Below, in pieces: positions 46,917-55,736 of a stretch of DNA of 64,000 nt. The notes beneath the pieces were generated by a model that saw nothing but the letters and a program-made list of their open reading frames with translations, made no database searches and was not told the DNA's origin. The stretch comes from Agarilytica sp045430305 (lineage in GTDB: Bacteria; Pseudomonadota; Gammaproteobacteria; Pseudomonadales; Cellvibrionaceae): the NCBI GenBank assembly GCA_045430305.1, contig JAILXW010000001.1, forward strand, positions 372,001-436,000, written 5' to 3'. A program made the position numbers and the translations under genes. Numbering within the stretch: the first letter of the stretch is position 1; the number at the start of each line of letters is the position of its first letter.

Positions 46917-47239
46917 ATGTTTCCTGTTCGTGTAAATGTTGTATTGCTGAACGGGAAACACCCATTCCTCGTTATTTCTTCAAGGAGCATTGTTATGCCT
47001 TTGATGAAGTCACACTCTTCATTGAGTTTTATGTTGTTGGTATTCGTCTTTATATCAACGTCCTTTCTGAATCCCCGCCATTCTTGGAACGCCTTTCCGA
47101 ATTAGCGTCCGACCACGCCCATTACTTTAGCCTTAACGACGAGGAGCAGACCCACTATATGGCTATGGTGGGTAGATGGGTATTCCTGAATAAAAGTGAA
47201 TCACCCCAGAACGTGAAGTTCAAAACAGCTACCACTTAA
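46917..47239 (+). pseudogene. Small gene with apparent frameshift
   Basis: An ATG at 46917 follows a good AGGAG and encodes MFPVRVNVVLLNG. The natural continuation (ETPIPRYFFKEHCYAFDEVTLFIEFYVV, then FLERLSELASDHAHYFSLNDEEQTHYMAMVGRW) is in the next phase. Adding one base in the GGG run at 46953-46955 would join both parts into about 108 residues. The missing base is either a real frameshift or a sequence error; no slippery heptamer in the right frame is present. Function unknown. Confidence 0.5.
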
Positions 47240-47370
47240 TGATTGAGTAACACCGATAGCGCGTGTCAATACTGGCGGTGCTGTTTCGCCTTCGCTAATC
47301 GCTCATTCCTCAAATAACGAGGAACAAGGGCTACACATCACTCACACCTGTCGCGTTCCACTTGCCTCAA

Positions 47371-47467
47371 GAGGGAGGCGTTGCACCCTCCCGATAATCA
47401 AGACAAATGACGGTTTCCGCCTTTACCGCTTTGCTGGGCAGACCCTCCGCAATTTGTCTTGATTATC
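47371..47467. promoter_or_regulatory. Large stem-loop upstream of ardA
   Basis: GATAATCAAGACAAAT (47393-47408) pairs perfectly with ATTTGTCTTGATTATC (47452-47467) over a 43-base loop. A second stem, GGGAGG/CCTCCC (47373-47378 and 47387-47392), precedes it. This setting, before an antirestriction gene, recalls the single-stranded promoters (Frpo/ssi type) that drive leading-region genes. It is a hypothesis only. Confidence 0.5.
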
Positions 47468-47573
47468 TCACTCCCGCCGAGTCGGCCTCTGTCGCCAGAG
47501 TTTCATGAGCAGCGCAACTCAAGCGGTGCTTGTAAAGAAACTCAAATGCGAATTAACGACGGAGAAAAAGACT

Positions 47574-48089
47574 ATGAGTGAAGAAATCAGAATCTACGTA
47601 GCATGTTTAGCGGCTTACAATAACGGATACTTACACGGCAAATGGATCGATGCCACCCAGGATATGGATGACATCTGGGAGGAAGTCAAAGCGATGCTAG
47701 AAGCCTCTCCAGTGGAAGAGGAGGCAGAAGAATATGCTATTCATGATTTTGAAGGTTACGGTAGTTACAGACTAAGCGAATATGAAGGGCTTGAAAGTGC
47801 GCATGAGATTGCTTGCTTTATTGAAGAGCATGGCGAGCTAGGGGCGGAAGTGCTTTCTTATTTCAGTGATATGGATGAAGCCAAAAAGATGTTAGAAGAA
47901 AACTATAACGGCTGTTACTCATCCCTAGCAGATTACGCGCAGGAACTTACTGAAGAAACCAGCGAAGTACCTAAGCATTTAGAGTTTTACATTGACTATG
48001 ACAAGATGGGGCGTGACATGGAAATGTCAGGAGATATTTTCACGATTGAAACGGCACATGATGAAGTGCATATCTTCTGGAATCACTAA
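47574..48089 (+). CDS. ardA: Antirestriction protein ArdA
   Basis: This is a 171-residue DNA-mimic protein that blocks type I restriction enzymes as DNA enters a cell. It starts MSEEIRIYVACLAAYNNGYLHGKWIDA (after GGAG), the typical ArdA N-terminus, and is strongly acidic, with an IACFIEEHGELGAEVLSYFSD segment and C-terminal FYIDYDKMGRDMEMSGDI. The family length is about 165-170. The ATG at 47574 is preferred over an earlier in-frame start at 47505. It sits next to the large stem-loop. Confidence 0.92.
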   Translation: MSEEIRIYVACLAAYNNGYLHGKWIDATQDMDDIWEEVKAMLEASPVEEEAEEYAIHDFEGYGSYRLSEYEGLESAHEIACFIEEHGELGAEVLSYFSDMDEAKKMLEENYNGCYSSLADYAQELTEETSEVPKHLEFYIDYDKMGRDMEMSGDIFTIETAHDEVHIFWNH

Positions 48090-48113
48090 GACCAGTGACA
48101 AACGAACTCAAAG

Positions 48114-48137
48114 CAGCCTCGCAAACGAGCGGGGCTG
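48114..48137 (+). terminator. Hairpin after ardA
   Basis: CAGCCTCGC (48114-48122) pairs with GCGGGGCTG (48129-48137) with one G-U pair. There is no T-run, so it may be only a transcript-stabilising or weak termination structure. Confidence 0.35.
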
Positions 48138-48383
48138 TATCACGCTTAAATTCGCGCGCCCATAATCTGCCGTCCTGCCAGCTTATGGGAAAAAGGAAGT
48201 CAGGCAAATCCATGCCTTTGCTTGCTAACACCCAATAACCACGAGGATCGCCTGCTGGTCGGTGCACGTAAAATGCTCTATATGTCTGATTTATATATGT
48301 TTTTACCTATTTAATCGGTAGCGAAATTAGCCATCTAATTGCAACAAAGTCAATACGTAAACCTTAATGCCTGTGCTATGATG

Positions 48384-48444
48384 TTATGTAACATAAATCA
48401 TGTGACATAAGCATTTTCATATGGCATAACATTACGTCATATGG
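48384..48444 (+). promoter_or_regulatory. Cluster of candidate operators before the defence operon
   Basis: Palindrome TTATGTAACATAA (48384-48396), a second ATGTGACAT (48400-48408) with centres 14 bases apart, and CATATGG at 48418-48424 and 48438-48444 (20 bases apart). They lie 20-80 bases before the ribbon-helix-helix-like gene, so they are probably its autoregulatory sites. Confidence 0.55.
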
Positions 48445-48463
48445 GGTAATATGGGTTGTAGGT

Positions 48464-48661
48464 ATGAGTATCGGAAATAGCGGACGTATTGTTATTGAAA
48501 TTGAGCCTGAGCTGAAGCGGCAGCTTCATGCCACTCTTAGACTTGAAGGCAAAAACCTTAAATCATGGTTTCTAGAGAACGTCGAGGAATTGCTTGAGTA
48601 TCAGGCTCAGCAGCAAACACTTCCTTTTGATAATGATAAGAAGAATTCAGGAGCAAAGTGA
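48464..48661 (+). CDS. Ribbon-helix-helix-like regulator
   Basis: This is a 65-residue protein. The N-terminal strand RIVIEIEPELKRQLHATLRLEGKNLKSWFLENVEELLEY looks like a CopG/Arc-type ribbon-helix-helix, with a hydrophilic tail. It starts the defence operon and its stop overlaps the next start (TGATG). It would repress or tune the operon. There is no toxin-like partner. Confidence 0.65.
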   Translation: MSIGNSGRIVIEIEPELKRQLHATLRLEGKNLKSWFLENVEELLEYQAQQQTLPFDNDKKNSGAK

Positions 48662-49581
48662 TGATATTCAACCCAGATAAAATGGCTTTCGGTCGTCATG
48701 AGACCTTTGCATTACGTTATGGCTGGTTGTCTAAAGGCTTCCAAGCAATGGTTGAAAAGCAAAGTATTTTTGAATCGGACGATGCAACAGTACGACTAGG
48801 AGTAGGTAAAAATATGGTTGCAGCTATTAAATACTGGCTGCGAGCCTGCCGTATGATTGATCCAGTAGAAAACTCTCCTACAGACATAGGAGATAAATTA
48901 TTGTCGGTTGATGGGTTTGACCCCTATCTTGAGGACGAAGCTACTATTTGGTTGTTGCATTGGTTGTTAGCTACTAACGCAGAACTGGCAACATCATGGT
49001 TTTGGTTTTTCAATCGTTTTCACAAGCCGGAGTTTACCGGTCAGGAGATTGGAACAGCGCTTGCAGATTTTGTAAACGACAAGATCGTTAATAAGAAAAA
49101 ACCAGCGTTGGCGACATTATCAAATGATGCTGGTCTTATCCCTCGCATGTACACACAGTCCACCGGAAATGGCCGTACCCCCATAGAGGATGCCTTAGAT
49201 TCACCGTTTTCACTGTTAAAACTCGTCACGCAGAATGCAGGTGGTCGAGGCTATCAGTCACGTCCTATGGCGCGTCCAGATTTGCCTTTAGGTGTTTTAG
49301 GTTTTGCTGTATGCGAAATGTTTGAAATGAAAAACACCAGCGCTATTCCCGTAGAAGACTTTATGTATAGCAAAGATAATTATCCTGCAATTGGTTCTGT
49401 CTTCAGGTTAACTGAAAGTGATCTTGTCGCAAAACTTGAAAGATTAGTGAATTACATTCCGGGAGTGTTCGATATTCGTGATACTGCTGGTCAGCATCAA
49501 CTTTATTTATCTGACGCAACGGATGCGATTGCATTTATTATTGAGCATTACAGAAATCCAAGTAAGGACATCGCTGCATGA
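48661..49581 (+). CDS. sspB: DUF4007 protein, SspB-like
   Basis: This 306-residue protein begins with the DUF4007 signature: FGRHETFALRYGWLSKGFQAM, then VGKNMVAAIKYWLRACRMI. In the SspABCD phosphorothioation system SspB is a DUF4007 protein that nicks DNA so sulfur can be inserted. I start at ATG 48661 after AGGAG (not GTG 48658). It ends on the start of the ATPase gene (ATGA). The function is by family and neighbours. Confidence 0.82.
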   Translation: MIFNPDKMAFGRHETFALRYGWLSKGFQAMVEKQSIFESDDATVRLGVGKNMVAAIKYWLRACRMIDPVENSPTDIGDKLLSVDGFDPYLEDEATIWLLHWLLATNAELATSWFWFFNRFHKPEFTGQEIGTALADFVNDKIVNKKKPALATLSNDAGLIPRMYTQSTGNGRTPIEDALDSPFSLLKLVTQNAGGRGYQSRPMARPDLPLGVLGFAVCEMFEMKNTSAIPVEDFMYSKDNYPAIGSVFRLTESDLVAKLERLVNYIPGVFDIRDTAGQHQLYLSDATDAIAFIIEHYRNPSKDIAA

Positions 49582-52500
49582 GTATAAAACATAAAGTTCA
49601 TATTAATACTCACTACACACGCTCCATTAACTTAGAACGTGATGCTGACTCCTTAGATGTGGTAAAGGCTTATATCCCTACATCCAGAGCTTTAAAGCTA
49701 TTTAGTCGAGTGTCAGACGGATTTAACAGTGATCTTGCTCCGCGAGCCTGGTCTCTTATTGGGCCCTATGGTTCAGGTAAGTCTTCGGCATCCGTATTTT
49801 TATCACACCTTTTGTCGTCTCCTGACTCCACGTCGACACAAGCAGCCTTAAAAAACCTAAAAGGATCTGCGCCTGAAATCACCGGAGCATTTCGAAAAGA
49901 GATTTCAAAAAGTAATGGCTTTCTAAAAGTATTAATTACCGGCTCACCAGAGCCGATGGGCAAGAAAATTGTACAAGGGATGGCTACTGCATCCGCACAA
50001 TATTTTTCCAGTTTTAATGGGCGAAACCCTAAAATCGTTTCCGAACTAGAAGAATTAGCTAGCTCGGATGCCATTACGGTTTCTGAGGTCGTGGCGTTAA
50101 TTAAAGAATTGCAAAGCGCATTAATTAACAAAGGTTGTAAAGGTATTTATATTGTCATTGATGAGCTTGGCAAATTCTTAGAATTTGAAGCTCGGCATTA
50201 TGGTGCAAATGATATTTATATGTTGCAGGCGTTGGCTGAACATGCCTGTAAAGGTGATGAGTGCAACCTGTTCTTGTTTGTGTTGCTGCACCAATCCTTT
50301 GAGCAATATGCGAAAGGTTTAGGTGAAAGCCTTAAAAATGAATGGGCTAAAGTTCAAGGTCGATTTGAGGACGTGCCTTTCCTTGAATCGGCTGAGCAGG
50401 TACTTAGAGTTGTTAGCGCTGCATTCAACTATGATTTTACCCAGAAAGAACAAAAGCAGCATAAATTCACAGTAAAAAACATCGTAGACATTCTTCAGGA
50501 AAATGAAGCGTTACCAGGCGTGGTGGATAAAAAGGCAATGACCGATTTGATGTGTCACTGTTACCCATTACATCCTGTAAGTGCCATATTGTTGCCTGCA
50601 CTTTGTCAGAAGGTTGCGCAGAACGAACGGACTTTATTTAGTTATCTTGGAAGTCACGAAGAGTTTGGCTTGCAGGACATGATTGAACGTTTTGAATCAA
50701 CAGAAGAATTTATTTACCCGCACCATGTTTACGACTATTTTATCACTAATCAACCCGCAGCTCTTGGCGATTATCGAACTCATAGGCGCTGGGCCGAGGT
50801 GGTTACGGCTATCGAGCGTTTAGGTGATGCGCCGGAAGATCAATTGAACCTTCTTAAAACTATCGGGTTGTTGAATATAATTGGAAGTAAGGGTGGCTTC
50901 AAACCATCGAAAGCTCTACTTGGTACTTGTAGCAGCAGTACCAATGCACTAAATAAAGCGATAAAGACGTTATCAGATAAATCGATTATCACTTATAGAC
51001 GTTTCAGCGGAGAATACCGCGTTTGGCAAGGTAGTGATTTTGATCTTGAGGAAGCGTTAGAAGAAGAGCTAAACAATCTTGGGGAGTTTTCTCTCGCCAA
51101 CGAGCTTAACAAAGCAAATTCACTTATGCCTATTGTAGCGAGGAGGTACACCATTAATAGTGGTGCATTACGTTACTTTACTCCCGAATTTGTAGACGCG
51201 CAGACCTACAAATCATCTGCGCAGAAAACCAATGATCCACGCATAATATTTTTCCTAGCATCGGCTAAAGATGATGAGGCATTATTTGGGGAGTCTGTCA
51301 TACAGCATTATTCTGATTTGGACTTGATTGCTTTATGTCTAAATGGAACCCAATTACGCGAGGCCACTGCCGAAGTGCTGGCTTTACGACAAGTCCAGAA
51401 TAAACGACAGGAGCTTAATAGTGATCCTGTAGCAAAAAGAGAATTTGAAGATCGTCTTACAGCCGCAGAACTAGCGGAACGAAACCTTTTACAACGTTTG
51501 CAAGAGCGGCCTCAAGAATGCGAATGGCATTATCAGGCCGAAGAATATGAAGTAAAAACCAAGCGTGATTTTCAAGAACTGCTTTCTTGGGTTTTAGAAA
51601 CAGTCTATTGTAAATCACCCACTCTGCATAACGAATTAATTAATCGTGACCGGCCATCTTCACAAGCTAACGCAGCGAGAAACAAACTGCTAGAAGCAAT
51701 GATGGAGAATCCATCAGATAAAAAAGACCTTGGCATTGAAAAGTTCCCTCCTGAGAAAGCAATCTATCGATCTATACTTGCTGCCACAGGATTGCACAAC
51801 AAGCAGACAAAAGAGTTTCAGGAGCCACACAAGAAATCACCGTTTTACCATGTTTGGAAAGAGATAAATCAGTTTCTAGATTCAACTGAAAAAGCACCCA
51901 GATCTTTAGCTGATTTGAATCAAGTGTTAATGGCTCCTCCATACGGAGTTAAAGCCGGTGTTTTACCGATAGTCTACATTACAGCCTTCATCGTTTATCA
52001 ACACGAATTAGCCTTATATGAAAATCGGCAATACAAGCCCGTTATGACGCAGGAAATGCTAGATCGGTTTGTTAAGCGTCCAGATGAGTTCACCTTTCAG
52101 CGTTTTAGAATTACTGGTTTGCGCTCTTCTATCTATAAAGAGTATTGCAAAATAATTGATACTGGTTCAAAGCAAACTGTCGTTCAATTAGTGAAACCGC
52201 TGGCTCAGTTTATTGGCGGCCTTCCAGATTATACGCTGAAGACTAAATCTTCAAACCTTTCAACGAAAGCCAAAAAGGTTCGTGACGCATTTAAATTTGC
52301 TAAATCCCCAGAAAACCTAATTTTTGAAGATATTCCTAAAGCTCTTGGGTATGAAAAAGAGCTGCAAAAGGCAGAGCCTAACTTAGAAGGACTGTCTCAG
52401 TCGTTACAGGGTTGTTTGAAAGAACTAAAAGACAATTATCCGAATATGATAAAGCAGCAAGTCCAAATGCTATTGGATGCTTTTAATATGGATAAAAATA

Positions 52501-53054
52501 ATAACCTCAATAATCTTCGAGGCATTGTCGCTGGGCGTTACGACGGTTTAGATCAGCATACTGTTGACGTTGATGGATTAAAAGCTTTCATTAAGCGCCT
52601 AACTAAGCGACAAGGGGATGATGACGGTTGGTTAGAAAATGTATTGATGTTTCTTGGGCAGAAACCCACTAAAAAGTGGACTGATACCGACTGCTCTGAA
52701 GTTGACGTTAAGCTAAGTGATTATGCAAAACGTATTTTGGATCTTGAAAGTCTTCGAGTACATTACGATAACTCGAAAAGTAAGGTGGATGGTGAGTTTG
52801 ATGTGATATTACTGAAGTCGCTTAAGAAAGGAAGTGAACCAATCAATGAGGTTGTTACCATTGACCAACGCCGCAAAGAAGCTATTCAAGGCTGCAAAGC
52901 AGAAATTTACGACGCTATTGGAAAGCATTCAGATAGCGAGTTGCAACTAGCTGCCTTAGCTGAAGTGGTAGATGAGTTCTTGAATGAACGGAATAAGCCT
53001 AGTTCTGTTACAAAGCAAAATAAAAGAAGAGTTAGAGAGGTGAAAAATGGCTAA
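49578..53054 (+). CDS. sspC: Large ATPase, SspC-like
   Basis: This is a 1,158-residue ATPase. Walker A is GPYGSGKSS (62-70); Walker B is IYIVIDELGKF (about 189-199). It resembles the BrxC/SspC group of large P-loop ATPases. Between SspB and SspD it is expected to be the motor component of the sulfur-modification complex. It overlaps sspD by 8 bases (ATGGCTAA). C-terminal two-thirds are helical without recognised domains. Confidence 0.8.
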   Translation: MSIKHKVHINTHYTRSINLERDADSLDVVKAYIPTSRALKLFSRVSDGFNSDLAPRAWSLIGPYGSGKSSASVFLSHLLSSPDSTSTQAALKNLKGSAPEITGAFRKEISKSNGFLKVLITGSPEPMGKKIVQGMATASAQYFSSFNGRNPKIVSELEELASSDAITVSEVVALIKELQSALINKGCKGIYIVIDELGKFLEFEARHYGANDIYMLQALAEHACKGDECNLFLFVLLHQSFEQYAKGLGESLKNEWAKVQGRFEDVPFLESAEQVLRVVSAAFNYDFTQKEQKQHKFTVKNIVDILQENEALPGVVDKKAMTDLMCHCYPLHPVSAILLPALCQKVAQNERTLFSYLGSHEEFGLQDMIERFESTEEFIYPHHVYDYFITNQPAALGDYRTHRRWAEVVTAIERLGDAPEDQLNLLKTIGLLNIIGSKGGFKPSKALLGTCSSSTNALNKAIKTLSDKSIITYRRFSGEYRVWQGSDFDLEEALEEELNNLGEFSLANELNKANSLMPIVARRYTINSGALRYFTPEFVDAQTYKSSAQKTNDPRIIFFLASAKDDEALFGESVIQHYSDLDLIALCLNGTQLREATAEVLALRQVQNKRQELNSDPVAKREFEDRLTAAELAERNLLQRLQERPQECEWHYQAEEYEVKTKRDFQELLSWVLETVYCKSPTLHNELINRDRPSSQANAARNKLLEAMMENPSDKKDLGIEKFPPEKAIYRSILAATGLHNKQTKEFQEPHKKSPFYHVWKEINQFLDSTEKAPRSLADLNQVLMAPPYGVKAGVLPIVYITAFIVYQHELALYENRQYKPVMTQEMLDRFVKRPDEFTFQRFRITGLRSSIYKEYCKIIDTGSKQTVVQLVKPLAQFIGGLPDYTLKTKSSNLSTKAKKVRDAFKFAKSPENLIFEDIPKALGYEKELQKAEPNLEGLSQSLQGCLKELKDNYPNMIKQQVQMLLDAFNMDKNNNLNNLRGIVAGRYDGLDQHTVDVDGLKAFIKRLTKRQGDDDGWLENVLMFLGQKPTKKWTDTDCSEVDVKLSDYAKRILDLESLRVHYDNSKSKVDGEFDVILLKSLKKGSEPINEVVTIDQRRKEAIQGCKAEIYDAIGKHSDSELQLAALAEVVDEFLNERNKPSSVTKQNKRRVREVKNG

Positions 53055-53916
53055 GAATAAAGCTTCAATGGAATCCATTAAAAAACTCGATGGCGCTCGG
53101 CACGTATTAGGTATTTCCGGCGGGAAAGACAGCGCAGCGTTAGCTGTCTATATCAAAGATAAGTATCCTGAGATTCACGAAAAAGTGGAATATTTCTTTA
53201 CTGACACAGGTGCAGAGCTTCAAGAGGTCTATGACTTTTTAGATAAGCTCGAAGCCTATTTAGGAAAAGAGATTGTTCGCCTGAGTAGCGGAAAAGATTT
53301 TGACCATTGGTTAAAAGTACATAACGAATATCTTCCTTCAGCCCAACAGCGCTGGTGTACACGTATGATGAAAATCAAGCCGTTTGAGGAGTTTGTCGGG
53401 GACGACTTAGTTGTAAGTTATATAGGTATCCGTGCGGATGAAAATCGTGAAGGTTATATTAGTCAAAAAGATACTATTAAAGCGGTATTCCCTTTTATTG
53501 AAGACGGATTGATAAGAGACGATATCTTTCAGATGCTTGACGACTCTGTGGGTATTCCAGAATACTACCAGTGGCGCTCTCGCTCAGGCTGTTATTTCTG
53601 TTTTTTCCAACGGCAGGATGAGTGGCTTGGGTTGAAACGAAATCACCCTGAACTATTTGACCGGGCCAGAGAATACGAACAGCGCTTACGCACAAAATAT
53701 GATTGGAAAGATGGTGAGATCCCGATTAATGGTCATGGCTATACGTGGTCTTCACAAGGTTCGATTGATGAACTTGTTGCCAAGGCGGAAAAGCGTGAAA
53801 AAGAACTCGGCATAATAGCTACCAATAAAAAGTCATCTGAAAAATGGCAAGATACTCTGAAAAACATGATGGATGATGATCCTTACGACCAAGCATGTTT
53901 GGTATGTAGCTTATAG
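53047..53916 (+). CDS. sspD: PAPS-reductase-like sulfurtransferase, SspD/DndC-like
   Basis: This 289-residue ATP-pyrophosphatase has PP-loop SGGKDS (24-29), FTDTGAEL, and Cys residues in RWCTRMMK (Cys104) and GCYFCFF (Cys182, Cys185), with further Cys at the C-terminus (CLVCSL), suited to a [4Fe-4S] cluster. DndC and SspD activate the DNA phosphate by adenylation and pass sulfur. The usual N-terminal cysteine-desulfurase partner (SspA) is absent here. Confidence 0.85.
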   Translation: MAKNKASMESIKKLDGARHVLGISGGKDSAALAVYIKDKYPEIHEKVEYFFTDTGAELQEVYDFLDKLEAYLGKEIVRLSSGKDFDHWLKVHNEYLPSAQQRWCTRMMKIKPFEEFVGDDLVVSYIGIRADENREGYISQKDTIKAVFPFIEDGLIRDDIFQMLDDSVGIPEYYQWRSRSGCYFCFFQRQDEWLGLKRNHPELFDRAREYEQRLRTKYDWKDGEIPINGHGYTWSSQGSIDELVAKAEKREKELGIIATNKKSSEKWQDTLKNMMDDDPYDQACLVCSL

Positions 53917-53942
53917 AATAAAATAACAATGCAGGAACGATT

Positions 53943-55736
53943 ATGACGTGGAAAAATAATCATTGGGTGAAGTTCCTTGAGGGGTATTGTAAGGGAAAGA
54001 ATCAAATACAAGATGAATACGTTAGAAAGGTAGCAAAAAGGCTCGGTATTGATGAGCCTTTAGATATTAAATTTCCTTGGCAGCAGGAAATATTATCTAA
54101 GTTTCAATCTAACGGAAATCATAATCTGATTATATTAACCGGTACTGCCGGTGATGGTAAAACCAAGTTATGCCGAGATATTGTACGCGCTCTTGATGGC
54201 GACGATTTTGATGAAGATGTATGGAATGAAAATAGCTACTTTAGTACAGATGAACGTACTGTTGTTAAAGACTTCTCGGAACTAAAGGACGATAAAAACT
54301 TACTGATTCGAGAGCTATTAACCATACTGGATACTAAGCATGTGCCGAAACCTATTCTGGTAGCGGTCAATGACGGTATTCTGGTTGAAGAGCTTGAAAA
54401 CTTCATTAAAAATTCGTCTGATGAGGCGGAGCAGGATACTGCCAAACTTCTAAAAGAGATAATTGAAGACAAAATCAATTTAGGTTTTAGCGAGTGTGAG
54501 GGGCAGGATCTTGTAAATTTAATAAACCTCTCGAAACTCAATGCTAAAGAAAACATGGCGTTGATCTTCGACACGATATTAGATCATCCGGGTTGGAGTC
54601 ATTGCGATGGCTGCGCAGGAAAAGAAAACCAGAGCTGCGCAATTTATAGTAAATACCATCTCCTGAAAACTGAACCTCACATCAAAGAAAATTTAAGCAA
54701 TATCATACTGCTGCTACAGCTCAATAATGAGCATTTCACTATCAGAGAGCTGTTAAATCTAGCGACCAACACCTTGTTGGCATCAGTCCCTAAACCAAAA
54801 GCTCTGCGTATAGCGGATATGGATGCAGGTGTAGGTACGCTAAATTGCACTTCTATGCCAAAGATCGAGCATACGGCGGTCTTTGCGTCTGAATCAAGTA
54901 TCGAAGTCGGTTTTTGGGGTATGAATCTCGGCGCTCATAAAATGAGAAATAACCGGCCATTCTCTGAAATTAATAAATTAGGTTTCGGCGAATTATCTAC
55001 AAACTATTGGGATAGATTATTAAGACACAAAACCGAACGAGATTTTACGATCCCGTTGGATGTTAATAATAAACTGTTTGAAGCTAGGCGAATCGATGGC
55101 GCTGATGCCAACAACGAGCTTTGGGATGCCCTTATGCGTCGTTCTAGAATGCAGCTCTACTGCTTTCAGAATGGCGATGAGAATGCCTACCACCTCCAGC
55201 GTTATTCCCATTTTGGGCGTTATCATGAAAACGTCTATGACAGCTTAAGCAAGTCAGACTGCGCAGATGATGTAAATACAATAGCGATGATTATTTTGGC
55301 GTTAAATCGTGTTTTTCATGGTCGGTATATTTCAGAAGGATCGGGGAGAGACAGTCTGTTTATTCCTGAAAAAGGTCAAGGGTCTATCACGCCCATTTCT
55401 ATCTTTCACGGGGAAGATATACGAGAAAGAGATATAGTTATCAGGTCGATCAAGAATGATATGTCTTTATCAGGCGCACGTATCGAGCCAGTGTTGATAT
55501 TGGAGATAGATCGTAAGCATGAAGTTAAGATGTCTTTGACTGTTGAATTGTTTGATTATCTCGCTCATGTATCAAAAGGAGCGCCACCTAACACGACTGA
55601 CCCCAGATTGTATAAGAAGCTCTTAATTCTACGCTCTAAGCTTTCAACACTGACCCGTGAAAACAGACGCACTGAAACCTATTCGATACAGGATGGTGAG
55701 TTTAGACAGGTCATATTGGAGGTTCAAAATGGATAA
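53943..55736 (+). CDS. sspF: DptF/SspF restriction protein
   Basis: This 597-residue ATPase is the first restriction gene. Walker A is GTAGDGKT (67-74). A zinc-knuckle-like CDGCAGKENQSC lies about residues 220-232. It belongs to the DptF (DndF) family of phosphorothioation-dependent restriction. The same order F-G-H is seen here as in Dnd/Ssp loci. It ends with an 8-base overlap (ATGGATAA) to sspG. Confidence 0.85.
   Translation: MTWKNNHWVKFLEGYCKGKNQIQDEYVRKVAKRLGIDEPLDIKFPWQQEILSKFQSNGNHNLIILTGTAGDGKTKLCRDIVRALDGDDFDEDVWNENSYFSTDERTVVKDFSELKDDKNLLIRELLTILDTKHVPKPILVAVNDGILVEELENFIKNSSDEAEQDTAKLLKEIIEDKINLGFSECEGQDLVNLINLSKLNAKENMALIFDTILDHPGWSHCDGCAGKENQSCAIYSKYHLLKTEPHIKENLSNIILLLQLNNEHFTIRELLNLATNTLLASVPKPKALRIADMDAGVGTLNCTSMPKIEHTAVFASESSIEVGFWGMNLGAHKMRNNRPFSEINKLGFGELSTNYWDRLLRHKTERDFTIPLDVNNKLFEARRIDGADANNELWDALMRRSRMQLYCFQNGDENAYHLQRYSHFGRYHENVYDSLSKSDCADDVNTIAMIILALNRVFHGRYISEGSGRDSLFIPEKGQGSITPISIFHGEDIRERDIVIRSIKNDMSLSGARIEPVLILEIDRKHEVKMSLTVELFDYLAHVSKGAPPNTTDPRLYKKLLILRSKLSTLTRENRRTETYSIQDGEFRQVILEVQNG

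Noticed and set aside
46940..46965. Programmed -1 frameshift for the small plasmid gene
   Set aside because: GGGAAAC is present but read in the wrong phase for the X-XXY-YYZ rule, and no downstream stimulator is obvious; a simple lesion is more likely.
48040..48267. 75-codon minus-strand frame overlapping the ardA 3' end
   Set aside because: It overlaps a firm gene, has no neighbour on the strand and no clear start signal. It may be a remnant, but I cannot support it.
48661..53916. DUF4007-ATPase-PAPS reductase set as a BREX type 4 system
   Set aside because: BREX requires PglZ and usually BrxL; neither is present, and the following DptFGH genes fit an Ssp locus instead.
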